Both the position numbers and the translations under genes were made by a program. DNA of 64,000 nucleotides from Synaphobranchus kaupii (taxonomy: Eukaryota; Chordata; Actinopteri; Anguilliformes; Synaphobranchidae). The notes under the pieces are model-generated. The model was given only the letters and a program-made list of their open reading frames with translations, was not told the origin of the DNA and did no database searches. Below are positions 23,750 through 36,016 of the stretch, one piece after another (within the stretch, counting starts at the first letter, position 1; the number at the start of each line of letters is the position of its first letter). Location of the stretch: NCBI GenBank assembly GCA_029718625.1, contig CM056383.1, positions 15,661,897 through 15,725,896 on the forward strand. Reading direction: 5' to 3'.

Positions 23750-23816
23750 CCTGGAAGTGATACAAAGAAGTAATGAATTGAGATGAAAAAACAAAAAGGT
23801 AAGGCGTTTAGTAGGC
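23750..23816. repeat. Direct repeat, copy 2
   Basis: Partner of 22982-23048; CCTGGAAGTGATACAAAGAA through AGGTAAGGCGTTTAGTAGGC. Confidence 0.7.
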
Positions 23817-26800
23817 AAATTATATATGGTATAAAGGTAAAAAGTAATAGCAACCTGGAGGGTGTATAAAGGTATAATATGATGTATGAATGGTGGAGAT
23901 AGGTTCTCAAAAAGTGGCGGAATGATAAGCAGTATGAGAGTAACAAAGGGAGTGGTTTCACAACCACACCCTAATGCGAATGGCCAAAGTAAGTGATAAT
24001 AAAAATGAATGAACCTGATGGCACTTCCCAGCTACCAAGGTCATGTGACCTGAGAGAAAGGAAGTAGAAGATGGCTGGTTACTTCCCCTCTGCGGACGGA
24101 GCCACTGCAGAGGAAATGTTACATCCGAGTTTACTAATTCCTGGAGTCAAGCCAGCATCGGTGGCATTTCCGCCACTTAGCGGAAAGTCGGCACTCCGTC
24201 CCTGTTGCACAAGATCCTGGAGCACGAGGGAAATAAAACAGCCGCTGGATTCCTTTCAAAAGCAAAAAATCAAAAAAGAGAAAGTGCTGTTAGATTAAAA
24301 GGAAATCAGATTAATCTAGCCCTGCACCACGATGGCTTTACTGAGCTATAGAGAGCCTTACTATTATGATGACAAAGCTGTTCCTTATCGGTAGAAGGCT
24401 GCTCAGTCAACCTGATTTGGATAAGGTTTGATTTTTAATTTGAGTGGTAAGGTTCAACGTGCTATAGAAATAAGAAATAGAATAGAAATTAAATCTATTC
24501 TAATGTAGATGATGAACTCAGTATTGTTTCTTTACTATGTGCATACACCCAATGTAAACAGTAATGAGTTTATAAGATTATAATAAATCTGTAAAGCAAT
24601 AGCTTGGGCGGTGGGGCGGTACGGGTCATTTTATTTCCTAACAATGTCTGAGCAATACATTCATTACATTGTCCGAAGCTTGCTTTCAGGGTGAAAGATT
24701 TGTGAGTGAGGCTTAAGGCCTCAATATAAACAACTGGGGGAGCTATCGCAGACCATAAGGGTGAAATAATTTATCGTTTCCTGAATTCCACTCTGTGCCC
24801 GGAAGTGTTGTGTGAGGTCTGTAAACCTTTATCTAAAAAATTAGGATGAACTCTAAACAAAGCAAGCCAGCTGACGAGGCAAACTACCGTCTCGGGAGAC
24901 CAAGTTCTGCACTGTGCTGTCTGACCCGAAAGCTGAGGACTCTTTGTATGTCCTGAAATAGAGTTTAACTTCAATGATTCGAGGCATTCGGCTTCCTCAA
25001 ACCATTTGAGTAAACTGAACTTGTTTGTTTTACAGCGTAGCTACATTCACAATGAGGTTGAAGTGGTGCTTTGCAGTGCCATTTTGCAGTCAGTTTGTGA
25101 GCGGCACAGGCTATGCATGGAACAGACAAGGAGAAAGGCTTCCACGCCATTTTAATCTCCTAACTCCCCAATATGATCTTAGAACCGACTGAAGGTTTAC
25201 CACTAATTAATTTCAGGGGGGAAAAAAACATGTTCCAATGAGAATCTGGAAAGTCAATAAATACAACAAAGCTGCTACTCTGGCAGAAGTGATGGATGAG
25301 AGCTGATGCTGTGCTTCGCAGATGTAGCCCATTCTCCATTGAGCCGTTATTAATGCTGCGGAGATCCTGCTCTAATTTGTTTGCTCAACAAAAAAAAAGG
25401 GGGTGCATCATGTGCTTGAAGGACAGATTATTTTTCCGTGTGTAAGCAAATGTAGGGGAGGTGAGAATAACAGAAGCGCGTGGTGTGTAGACACCCTGCC
25501 AGTAGCAGATTACATCATTTTGACATGCGTGTTGTCATGTGTCCTTTGTCTTGCACTGAGCGAGGAACCCACCATTGAGCATCCAATAGAGATAGGTCAT
25601 TGTTGGTACTTACCTCTGCTCTCACACAGTAAGAAACCCAACCCCCAGAGATATCTTTTTCATCTCAGCATAAGCAATTCGATCCCCGAAATCGTAAATT
25701 ATGCAGCCGTGGTGGAACTAGGTGAGGAGTGCATTGGTTTTATTGAGCCCTTCGGTGACTGTGTGTCCCCCCAACAACCTCCATCCTCCACTTATCTGGA
25801 GGCTATGTGCAACTCCGCACAAAACTATTACAAATAGAACAAGGACTGAGGTATTCTTTTAACAAATGGTGAAGGCCTAGCCACACATAAATCAATACTG
25901 TTTTAGGGGACAGAAAAATTCCCTATGAACTGCGAATACTCTATGTGCAATCCTTGTGCTGCCCTAAACCCCCCATCCTGCCATCCCCACCCGCCCGGCT
26001 ATGCATGGGTCGCTTGCAGAATGACAGGACTAAATTGGCCATTTCCAGAACATGGTGAAGGTGCATTCTAATTCTTACATTTTCAAGACAGACTAATGAC
26101 AAAAACAGAATGCACACAATGCCTCATTGAGAAAAAAACATTAGAGTGTTCCTTGTCATTGAAATTAAAAAATGATAAATAATGGTGTGCTCCCTTGTCT
26201 CTTTTATAGTTTGTATTTTCTTAAAACAAGAAAGACATGTCTGCGGTGAAATACACAATGATGTGAAAATCCATGACAGCACAGTTGTTTACATTGACTG
26301 CAGACTGGGTACTCTCATACGTCTAGTGTTCATTCCTGGTTAAAGCATCCACCCCCCCCACCAACCCCCCCCCCCGCCCCGTTTACACCAGGACTCTTCA
26401 AGAAGAAGCTGCCATTATATTATATGTCAGAAATGGTCAGTGGAAAATGTAGGCCAGTTCTTGCGCTGACATGCAAAAATCCTTACGTAAATGAGGATGG
26501 GGGAGAAAATTGGGGGGGGGGGGGGGGGTATGGATGAACTGTCAGGTCCAATCACACAGCCGCATCCTCCTTCTGCCCACTCATGACATTATAGTGGGGG
26601 TTCAGTAGTGTGGGGTCAGTTGTTGTGGGACACATCCATTCATTGTTTTCATCCCCTTCATAGGGGATTTGGTTGTTAGTTTTGTCAAAGGCAAGACCTT
26701 GACTTCAACAGATTGAGGACAAGGGCAACTATGGAGAAAAAAAAACTGCATCCACTTTTTATTCACTCCATATCTTAGTGGCTGCTGATGCTTGAGGAAG

Positions 26801-27426
26801 TGAAGGAAGTCACAGGCCAAGGAAGATGTCTGGCTCGTGCGTGACGTATGTCGACAGCTAGCGCGCTGTCCTTCATTAAGCACTGGATGTCTTCCCAGGG
26901 TTATTCCTGGGTCAATAATATCAGACTCATTAGCTCAACCCCCTGGGCTATTTCCAGGAATTTGTGTGCTTCTGTGGATGCCATTATAATTTTACAGTTC
27001 AGCTGTATAGAGCTGTTGAGAACATGGAGGATAAAAAAGTTGCAAGAAAACATTTTTTTAGCTGGACATATTTAGTCATGTATAATCAAGTTGGAATTAA
27101 TTTGAATTCATAATTTTAAGCATATTTTAACAAGTCCTTAGTACATTTTGACAGCCAGATCTGGATTCTGTCCACAACATGTCTCATTAACTTTGACTCA
27201 CGATTACAAAGTTAAATTTTGTTTAATTCACACAGCAATGTCAATTAAATTGAATTTTTAAAAACATGTTAGTACTGAAAAAAAAAACCTTATGAAAAAG
27301 CAGAGTGCAGTGAATCCACTTCTCTCTGAACTGACAGAGAGCCCAGAAGACTCTGATCTCACATCCCTGTAGCCCCGGAAAAGGGCAGCAGTTACACTCT
27401 GATGGATGTAAACATGTCTGACAATA
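23817..27426. other. Non-coding stretch with C and G homopolymers
   Basis: No recognised gene. A 144-codon plus-strand frame at 25403-25837 has an internal hydrophobic segment (about YIILTCVLSCVLCLAL), but no family match and no initiation or splice context I trust. Interrupted C runs lie at about 26350-26380, and a 17-bp G run at 26512-26528. Confidence 0.45.
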
Positions 27427-27428
27427 TA

Positions 27429-27971
27429 CACTGCCTGGCCAAAAAAAAGGTCGCACACTCCAATATTTTGTTGGGCCATCTTTAGCTTTGATAATGGCGC
27501 GCATTTGTCGTGGCATTGTTTTGACAACCTTATGCAACGTCACAACATTTATTTCCGTCCAGAGTTGCATTCATTTTTGGCCGAGATCTTGTATTGACGA
27601 CAGGAGAGTCGAACCACTCCGTAAAGTTTTCTCCAGCACATCCCAAAGACTTTCAATGGGGTTAAGCTCAGGACTCTTGTGGCCAATTCATGTGTGAAAA
27701 TGATTCCTCATGCTCCCTGAACCACTCTTTCACAATTTGAGCCCAATGAATCTTGGCATTGTCGTCCTGGAATATGCCCATTGATGGGATAACCTGGTCA
27801 TTCAGTAGATTCAGGTACTCAGCTGACTTAATTTTATTTCTGCATAATGCTGCTGAGCCTAGACCTGACCAATTGAAGCAACCCCAGATCATAACACTGC
27901 CTCCAGAGGCTTGTACAGTGGGCACTATGCATGACGGGTGCAACGGCGACTTTTTTTTTGGCCAGGCAGTG
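27429..27971 (-). mobile_element. Internally deleted Tc1-like element with degenerate transposase C-terminal half
   Basis: The left end CACTGCCTGGCCAAAAAAAA (27429) and right end TTTTTTTTGGCCAGGCAGTG (ending 27971) are inverted copies, and TA lies immediately outside each (27427-27428 and 27972-27973). The element is 543 bp, about a third of a full Tc1 element. On the minus strand it encodes the catalytic half of a Tc1 transposase: VMIWGCFNW, then [12 protein letters not shown], a one-base frameshift near 27680, then ELNPIESLWDVL in the next frame. The N-terminal DNA-binding region is missing and a stop follows IQDLGQK. It is non-autonomous and can only have moved with help from another source. 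Confidence 0.85.
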
Positions 27972-27973
27972 TA

Positions 27974-28345
27974 TTTCAGCGCAGTGAGGGAAAAACAAAC
28001 TCTTGACCTCTGCATAAATCCCTGGAGATTAAAGGCGTTCTGCCAGGAAGGTATTAAATCAAAAAAGAAAGAATTAGCTAGGTCACAGAATACCTGGTAA
28101 CACTAGCAAACACTGAGGTGGATGCAACTTAATCTCCAGGCCTAGAAGAAATTAACCTGAAACCATTTATTAATATGGTGAAAAGTGCGTGTGTGTGCAG
28201 ATGCACTGAGTCTGAACAGGAGTTCATTTGAAAACAAACAAATGCTTGCGTAAGGGAGATGTGATGTTACAGAAGTTTTGTCTGCGCTTAAATAAATAAA
28301 GTGTGCAGGGAAAACAAAAACTCATCTTGGGATGCAGCCAATCTG
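27974..28345. other. Short non-coding spacer
   Basis: Unique-looking A/T-rich DNA between the Tc1-like element and the minisatellite; no gene seen. Confidence 0.5.
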
Positions 28346-29458
28346 CTGTCCTGGAGCTGTAGTGAACTAGCACAAGCACAGAGATGCTTTTCAGCTGTCC
28401 TGGAGCTGTAGTGAACTAGCACAAGCACAGAGATGCTTTTCAGCTGTCCTGGAGCTGTAGTGAACTAGCACAAGCACAGAGATGCTTTTCAGCTGTCCTG
28501 GAGCTGTAGTGAACTAGCACAAGCACAACAAGCACAGAGATGCTTTTCAGCTGTCCTGGAGCTGTAGTGAACTAGCACAAGCACAGAGATGCTTTTCAGC
28601 TGTCCTGGAGCTGTAGTGAACTAGCACAAGCACAGAGATGCTTTTCAGCTGTCCTGGAGCTGTAGTGAACTAGCACAAGCACAGAGATGCTTTTCAGCTG
28701 TCCTGGAGCTGTAGTGAACTAGCACAAGCACAGAGATGCTTTTCAGCTGTCCTGGAGCTGTAGTGAACTAGCACAAGCACAACAAGCACAGAGATGCTTT
28801 TCAGCTGTCCTGGAGCTGTAGTGAACTAGCACAAGCACAGAGATGCTTTTCAGCTGTCCTGGAGCTGTAGTGAACTAGCACAAGCACAGAGATGCTTTTC
28901 AGCTGTCCTGGAGCTGTAGTGAACTAGCACAAGCACAGAGATGCTTTTCAGCTGTCCTGGAGCTGTAGTGAACTAGCACAAGCACAGAGATGCTTTTCAG
29001 CTGTCCTGGAGCTGTAGTGAACTAGCACAAGCACAACAAGCACAGAGATGCTTTTCAGCTGTCCTGGAGCTGTAGTGAACTAGCACAAGCACAGAGATGC
29101 TTTTCAGCTGTCCTGGAGCTGTAGTGAACTAGCACAAGCACAGAGATGCTTTTCAGCTGTCCTGGAGCTGTAGTGAACTAGCACAAGCACAACAAGCACA
29201 GAGATGCTTTTCAGCTGTCCTGGAGCTGTAGTGAACTAGCACAAGCACAGAGATGCTTTTCAGCTGTCCTGGAGCTGTAGTGAACTAGCACAAGCACAAC
29301 AAGCACAGAGATGCTTTTCAGCTGTCCTGGAGCTGTAGTGAACTAGCACAAGCACAGAGATGCTTTTCAGCTGTCCTGGAGCTGTAGTGAACTAGCACAA
29401 GCACAGAGATGCTTTTCAGCTGTCCTGGAGCTGTAGTGAACTAGCACAAGCACAGAGT
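28346..29458. repeat. 49/58-bp minisatellite, 22 units, higher-order structure
   Basis: The basic unit is 49 bp (CTGTCCTGGAGCTGTAGTGA through GAGATGCTTTTCAG). A 58-bp form carries an internal 9-bp duplication (ACAAGCACA). Unit starts are regular, for example 28346, 28395, 28444, 28493 (long), 28551. The long form falls at units 4, 9, 14, 17 and 19; the last unit ends at about 29458, truncated. The copies appear identical by eye apart from the 9-bp difference, implying recent amplification or homogenisation. Neither 49 nor 58 is a multiple of three, and no frame runs through the array. Confidence 0.97.
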
Positions 29459-29584
29459 TTCTTTGAACTAAGTGCAGCTGCAGACAAACAAACAACAATG
29501 AATGAAGTGTGGAGAGTGTGTGTGCGCTTAATACCATTCCCCTGAATCTGAGTTTCTATCTCTATGGCTGTCTTCTTATATGAT

Positions 29585-30690
29585 TGTCGGGGCAAAAAAA
29601 CAGAATTACCCCAAAGCCCTTTAACTAAAGATTCCCCTCCTTATATTTTAAGGAATCAACCCTGGGGACAACCCAAACAGCACACGGACAGATAGGTAGA
29701 AAAAAATACAAATGTTTTTATTTTTCAATTAATTTAAAAACAAACAAGTCCACTCATACACACTAACCCTGGTTCCTTCTCCCTCTTAAACACTCCACCC
29801 CTCTCCTACTGCAAGCGAAGCCCATAAGTGGTGGAGTCAGGGCAGGCAAAGCACAGCACACACCCGCAAGGCAGCAACCCGCTTAAACAGCTCACACACA
29901 CCCACTGCACAATACACTCCATACACACCTTAAGGGGTACACTCACTGTTCTCTCCCCTACTACCCGTTATTAAGCTACCCCTCTCCCACTACTCCTGTA
30001 GCTCTCACAGCAGTCTTCCACCCTTCCCCTTTACCCCTAAGGAGTAGTATCCCAGGGCTTCAACCACACAACAGGCATACACAACAGCACACAAAAAAAA
30101 ATCTAATAAACCCTGGGGGAGATAGCTTCAGGACACGCCACTGGGCCAGCCTATAGCTCCCCCAAAAAAATAAAATAAAATTAGGAAAAAAACAAACAAG
30201 TCCCTCCCCTTCCTGGGTGCACGTCAGAACACTCTTAAGTTGCGTCTTCCGCGTTCGCCTGGCCACGCCCCCTCCACTCCGGTCCAGCTTTCAATCGCAC
30301 AGCCGGCTGGGGAAATGCTGCAATAAGGAGGGCAACAGCGGACCTGAGGACCAGCACTTTCACCGAGGCAAACACACAAGCACGCCCACACAAGCGTGTT
30401 CTACAGCTGGGCACTTCCCTGTAGTAGTGGAGCAAAGCTCCGGTATCCGCCAATACTCCACTCCGGGATCACCACCTGCCTCTGTTGCCACACTCGCCGT
30501 TGACGCTCCCTTCAGGTCACGTACTGCCGCTTCCTTTCTCCAGCCAGGCTCACGCTGGTTTCACATTGGCCGCGCATAGGCGGCAAGTGCCGTTGATATC
30601 AATGGAGAGTCGTTTTCCGCTTTGCGCTCTGCTAAGCGGTGAGCGCAGCACATCTCCACTGCCAGGTTTGTAACGAATAAGCACTACTAC
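29585..30690 (-). mobile_element. Possible solo LTR or LTR-like block
   Basis: Read on the minus strand, the block goes from CpG-containing sequence (about 30690-30200) to a pyrimidine/T-rich segment, an AATAAA signal at 29722-29717, then about 130 bp ending in GCCCCGACA (29593-29585). A polyadenylation signal followed by a short segment ending in CA is typical of an LTR's R-U5. I could not find the matching TGTCGGGG-type start or a 5-bp target duplication, so the right border is a guess and the call is tentative. No gag or pol lies beside it. Confidence 0.35.
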
Positions 30691-30734
30691 ATTGATATCT
30701 GATATATTGCATGATGTCTGATATATTGCATATA

Positions 30735-31653
30735 CAGATCCTTTCCAAAAAATTTGAATATCATGGAAAAGTTTTTTTTTTTCCATAATTCCATTCAAAA
30801 AGTGAAACTTTCATAGATTATAGATTCATTACACACAAAGTGAAATATTTCTAGCCTTTATTTGTTTCATTTTTCTTAATTTTTTACTTACAGCTCCAGA
30901 AAACCCCCAAAACAGTATTTCAAGAAATTAGAATAGTGTGTCGGAAATCAGCATTTACTTCAGTTATTTCAGAGAATGAATGTTTTAGACTGAGTGTCAC
31001 ACTATCATCTAATTTACTCAAAACACCTGCAAAGTTTATCTCAGTTTGATTCAGTATGGGGAAGACTGCAGACTTGACAATTGGCCAGAAGACCATCATT
31101 GACACCCTCCAGAAGATGGGTAAGCCACAAAAGGTCATCGCTAAGGAGGCTGGCTGTTCACAGAGTGCAGTGTCCAAGCATATCAATAGAAAGTTTAGTG
31201 GAAGGGAACAATGTGCCAGGAGAAGGTGCACAAGCAAAAGAGATGACCGTAGGCTTCAGCGGATTGTCAAGCAAAGACAATTCCAAAATTTGGCGGAGAT
31301 GCAGAGGGAGTGGACTGAGGCTGGAGTCAGTGCTTCAAAAACCACCACGTACAGACGTATCCGGGACATGGGCTACAACTGTCGGATTCCTCGAGTCAAG
31401 CCACTCCACTCATTCTCTGAAATAACTGAAGTAAATGCTGATTTTCGACACACTATTCTAATTTCTTGAAATACTGTTTTGGGGGTTTTCTGGAGCTGTA
31501 AGCCAAAATTATGAAAAATGTGACAAATAAAGGCTAGAAATATTTCACTTTGTGTGTAATGAATCTATAATCTATGAAAGTTTCACTTTTTGAATGGAAT
31601 TATGGAAAAAAAACAACTTTTCCATGATATTCTAATTGTTTGGAAAGGATCTG
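30735..31653 (+). mobile_element. Tc1-like element with about 245-bp terminal inverted repeats
   Basis: The ends CAGATCCTTTCCAA (30735) and TTGGAAAGGATCTG (ending 31653) are inverted, and TA flanks both (30733-30734 and 31654-31655). The inverted repeats extend inward to about 30980 and 31409 with good identity (for example TGAAACTTTCATAGATTATA on the left against TATAATCTATGAAAGTTTCA on the right). Between them only the N-terminal third of a transposase gene remains; the catalytic part has been deleted up to the right inverted repeat. The element is 919 bp. Confidence 0.9.
31056..31469 (+). pseudogene. Tc1 transposase fragment: DNA-binding domain only
   Basis: The frame starts MGKTADLTIGQKTIIDTLQK and continues with KAIAKEAGC-type and QSAVSKHINRK sequence, the first paired-like helix-turn-helix of Tc1 transposases. 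A basic linker (RRRCTSKRDDRR) and the second helix-turn-helix (NLAEMQREWTEAGVSASKTT, TYRRIRDMGY) follow. After RIPRVKPL it passes directly into the right inverted repeat and ends about 20 residues later. The frame is open for 137 codons with no stop. All DDE residues are absent, so it cannot transpose. If expressed it could bind the element's own ends; that is an inference. Confidence 0.8.
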
Positions 31654-31655
31654 TA

Positions 31656-34600
31656 TATGACATATCATCTTATATTGCCAATACCCCCCAATCATCTCAT
31701 TCTAAATTTACACTATGCTATTAGAGCCTACCATCCCCTCAGCTGTTTTAATATTTTTTTCATAAACACAACGAGATGCAAACACTTTGCAAATCCTCTT
31801 ATTTTTTCAGTCCATGACAGCATTGAACTGAATAAGCAATTTTGGGACAAACTGAAAATGATGTCGCAGCACTGCATTGCAATTTTTATTTATTTTGCTC
31901 ATCCATTTTTCATTTTGATGATAATGTGTATCTTACAAAAAACAAATGTGTTCTTATAAAAAACACATTTAGGTCACGTCTGTTAATCCCTCGCAGAGCA
32001 ATTCCGGCTTCAAGAGGAGCAGCACATTAAGAAGGGAAAATAACAAAGAAAGACAAATTGGAAAAATAAATCATGAAATAATATTCAGTAAATATTCCAC
32101 AGGTAGGAAACTGCTCAAAAGAATGATACGTATAGTGTATATAAATGAAGTAATGAGCTTTCCCATTGCACCTACACCGTGGCTTACAGCTGGATAGATC
32201 TACTGAATACTGTTTCACACTTTATATTAAGGCACATATAGAAATGATAAGCCCTTGACATACACAGTAATGGGATTCTAGTCACATTAATAAAACATGA
32301 ACAACACTGTCAGATGTTTGATATCAATGATGTGCCAGAGGACAACATTAATGTTTTTTTTTTGTTGTTTTTTTTTGTGTGAAATCACGTATGCCTTCAC
32401 AGTGTGGGGAGAGCTTTGAAAGTGACTGACAGGGGAAGACTCTGCACCTTTATTTTTATTTTTTTATTTTAAGACTGTCATGTTGTTCAAGCAGGTACAT
32501 TTCCAAGCAGACAGAACCCTTTTAAAGTCTTTTTGATGAACTGACACATATTTAATATCCACACATTTTACCGGAGGTCACAGGATACAAATGTGTCTAA
32601 TTTCCTATTTGATTCTGCTCAAAAGAAAAAGAGAAAAAAATATTATGTGGAATCACTGGCATGAATAGAAGTACATTCCTTGAAAAATGTACGTTTTGAC
32701 AGAGGTACAATTATCCTTGGAAACAGAATTAGTTATTACAGAAGCTTTGTAATTAAATGCAGAGGGTTTAAATAACATTTCAATTTTAATGATTCTGTCC
32801 TAAGCATTTTCAGAGTACAGCTGGGTTACTCTACATTAATATTTTTTTATTATTATTAAATATACATATATATTATATTACAAATATAATATAATATAAA
32901 TAATCAGTAAATATAAAACATGCTCACCCCACTTTCTCATTCTAAGACATGTTTTTTTATCCTGATTAAACAAATTAAGACTGTCTAAGAAGTCACATTA
33001 CACATTACTGCTGTACTTGTAGGCTCAGTGAAAGCTAAGCATTCTAAATGTTCATGCATGATCACCTATGAGATTTTAACCTAAGGTCCAATGGACAGGA
33101 TGGCATTAAAATATAATGGGAAAATATTATGATAGTTTCCTTTATTGCTCATATTGTGTAGAAGCAATAAGTCACAAAAGCTTGCAGTGCCAACATAATT
33201 ACATCCCTGCTGAATTATCATGCCACCAACAAATAGGTGAACACAGCTCATCTTTCATGGCTATAAGTTATTTCCTTTTATGTCTACAATTGTTTTTTTC
33301 ATATCAAAAGGATTTATAAGGCATTATTGTAATTTCATTGAAGTGAATATAATATATTAAACCTATGTAAGCTATAGTATGTACTATAATATCCCATGGA
33401 TATTGTGTCTGCTCAATAAATTAACTAAACACATGTATATGTATAATCAAACCAGCATAAATAGCAACCTCTTCAACTTCATGTCTGTTGTTATTAAAGA
33501 TATCATACTTCTTTTGGATTAATGTAGTGCTCTCTGTCTTAACTGCATAACTGGTAGCTTAATTTGCACTGTGACTTTTGTGCCCTGTCTCAGTACATGT
33601 GAGCTTTTGTCAACGTGAGAACCGCAGAAGGGGAACTGAGATCGCTGTTTGTCATGGTACAAAATGAATGTGGCCAAGGAAGCCTTAGCACTCGTACATT
33701 TTAATCTCAAGGAGTTGCACCCTGGGAGTTACTGCAGGCATAATGTGATACAAGATGATCAATGCCCCCTGAAACACTGCGAATCTGATTCCTCTTCTGG
33801 TGGAAGCCACCCTCGGAGGAAACACTAAATCAATACAATGACATTTCCTTTGCAGGTCTCTTGTACACTTGATCAAACTGAGCTCAATTATTTGAACACA
33901 AAGACCTCGCAAACCACCATTTTCACTCTGTATGAGAGGCAACCCTGTTTCTTAGACTGGATATATGCAATCATATTTTTTTATTTTACACGTAAAGACA
34001 AGTAAACTAATAAAAAGACATAGCAGATAAAATAAAGCCTGATGAAGGGGTTTTTCTTTTATTTGTAAGTCACAGAAAATGCTCACTTAATTGCTGAGTT
34101 GTAGCTTATGGTGGCCTCTGAATAAATCACACACAGTCACATCAAAGCAACCAGGTCATCAGGTTGTTTCTGGATTTAGTCCAGAGGGAAGGAAATAAGT
34201 GCTAAAGCTTTGGGCAGGTAAGATCCTGAACAGATAAATTACACCCTCACAGTTATAACCCCTAAGTGACAGCTGTTCCCTCGAGCGCACCCCGTAGTGC
34301 TGAGGTGTGCACAGGCGAGAGCATTGTCCCTACCAGCACAAAATGGCACTAGATGGAAACCACTCTCCAAAATGGCATGTCGGGAGTGGTGGAAAAAAAA
34401 GAGCATCCCACCAGAGCCAGGGTGCAGTGAATGCGGGTGAGTCTCGACGCTCCATTAAGAGATGGAGGCTGCTCCTTCCACCGCTGTTATTGTCAAGAAC
34501 AGCCCCCTGCGGGTAAGGTCAGCAGTGATTGTGTCATTGATGGAATTGATAAACAGCTTCTCTGTAATGGTATTCAGTACTTCGGGGCAGGGTTTAATGT

Positions 34601-35790
34601 ACTCTCCACCTCTTTGAGCTTAAGAGGATATGAGACGCCCGATGGGTTCTGGAGAATACCTGACACACAATGGGCTTCTGAGGCAAAGGGAAGGGAGAGG
34701 GTCCCGCGCTTGATTTCCCAGAGGGACGCATTTATTCTCATCACCATCGGCTCATAATGGAGGAGGTTTCCTAAAAGACAGATACCGTCAGGAAGTCCCA
34801 CTTTTCAACAAAAGTGCACGGACGCTCAGATAAGCCTGGAGGAGGAGCTTATGGGATGGGGTTATGGGTGGGAGTGGTCTATCTGCAGTCTGAGTACCAT
34901 TCTCACAGGAGGTGAACATTTTTAAAGTTGACACAGAATAGCACATATGTTAACAAAGTCTCAACTTTAACATTCATAAATCAGTGTTGGCCCCTTCACT
35001 TGGTGTATACTATACATACTTTTTTCATGCATACTGCATGTAGCCTATCTTCATAAGCGTATGTCTTTTCTCAAAAAAGAAAACTGACGTATATTTATAC
35101 TTGCTTACATTTTAACACCACGACGGAAAGCAAAGAGCGGGAGGGAGTCCTGTGTATAGGTCTAAGATCATTGACAAAGCGCCTGCTCAGAGCTGTGTAC
35201 AATAGCAATTGCTGACTTTACAATCCATTGAAAAGGCATATAGGCGTGAGACATCTGCATTACTGTTAATGCGCACTGAGTAATGAATGCGGCTGTGTAT
35301 TTATCAAGCTGAATGAAGTGTGGAGTGACGCATCACAGCTGCGCTTCAGCATTTGGGTTATGCCCAGATGAGAAAGAACAGTGAACGAGGTGTAAAGCGC
35401 TCTCAGTATTACACACATGCCTGGGACTGCTGATTCTATACGACACGCCAGCACGACTTCAAGACATTCGACATTCTAAAAAAAAAGGCGCCACATCCAT
35501 AATGAGATGTATGGCATTAAAACAAGCAAAGTTTTACGGGCCCTACCGGGATCTAATTCGGTGCGAGCTGAGATCCATTTCCTCCGCCCAAAGAGAAACT
35601 AGACAAGGAGGAAAACATGGCTGCCACAGCAGATTCCAGAGTGAGCTGAGGTCTTAGAGACATGATTTGGCTGCAATGCAGGGCTGACAACAGCGATAGC
35701 AGAGATTACCAGTATGCTGTCGTCCGCCAGTTATTCTGTAAAACCCAAAAAGCCACTGATCGGCTCTAGAGCACACCCTCATGCAGGATG
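31656..35790. other. Non-coding stretch, mostly A/T-rich
   Basis: No gene recognised in about 4.1 kb. A/T-rich homopolymers occur at about 32350-32378 and 32840-32900. The blocks 34430-34870 and 35500-35770 are less A/T-rich and free of obvious repeats, and are weak candidates for conserved regulatory DNA. Confidence 0.45.
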
Positions 35791-36016
35791 GGGTGGCATG
35801 GTAGCATAATGGTTAGGGAGCTTGGCTTTTAACTCAATAGTTGTAGGTTTCATTACCAGGTGGGGAACTGCTGTTGTACCCTTGAGCAAGGTACTTAACC
35901 TGAATTGCTTCAGTATATATCCAGCTGTATAAATGGATACTATGTATAAATGCAAAAAGCTGTGTAAGTCACTCTGGATAAGAGCGTCTGCTAAATGCCT
36001 GTAATGTAATGGAATG
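35791..36016 (+). repeat. tRNA-derived SINE, best-preserved copy, UnaL2-type tail
   Basis: The head GGGTGGCATGGTAGCATAAT with GGTTAGGGAG resembles a tRNA-derived A-box region, and GGTTTCATTACC is a degenerate B box. The body includes GCTGTTGTACCCTTGAGCAA, TTAACCTGAATTGCTTCAGT and ATCCAGCTGTATAAATGGAT. The tail is GTAAGTCACTCTGGATAAGA and GCGTCTGCTAAATGCC, then TGTAATGTAATG. The hairpin CTCT-GGATA-AGAG is at 35972-35984. UnaL2, the eel LINE, is known for a GGAUA-loop hairpin in its 3' tail that its reverse transcriptase recognises, with short TGTAA repeats at the end; the SINE probably borrows that machinery. Confidence 0.85.

Noticed and set aside
24071..24298. 75-codon frame beginning MAGYFPSADGATAEE after AAGATGGCTGG
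   Set aside because: The start context is good, but there is no family match, donor site or promoter evidence; too weak to call a first exon.
25403..25837. 144-codon plus-strand frame with a hydrophobic stretch
   Set aside because: No recognisable family, no convincing exon borders, and the length is within chance for 64 kb of sequence.
28346..29458. CRISPR-like regular repeat array
   Set aside because: The units abut with no unique spacers and the surroundings are vertebrate; it is a minisatellite.
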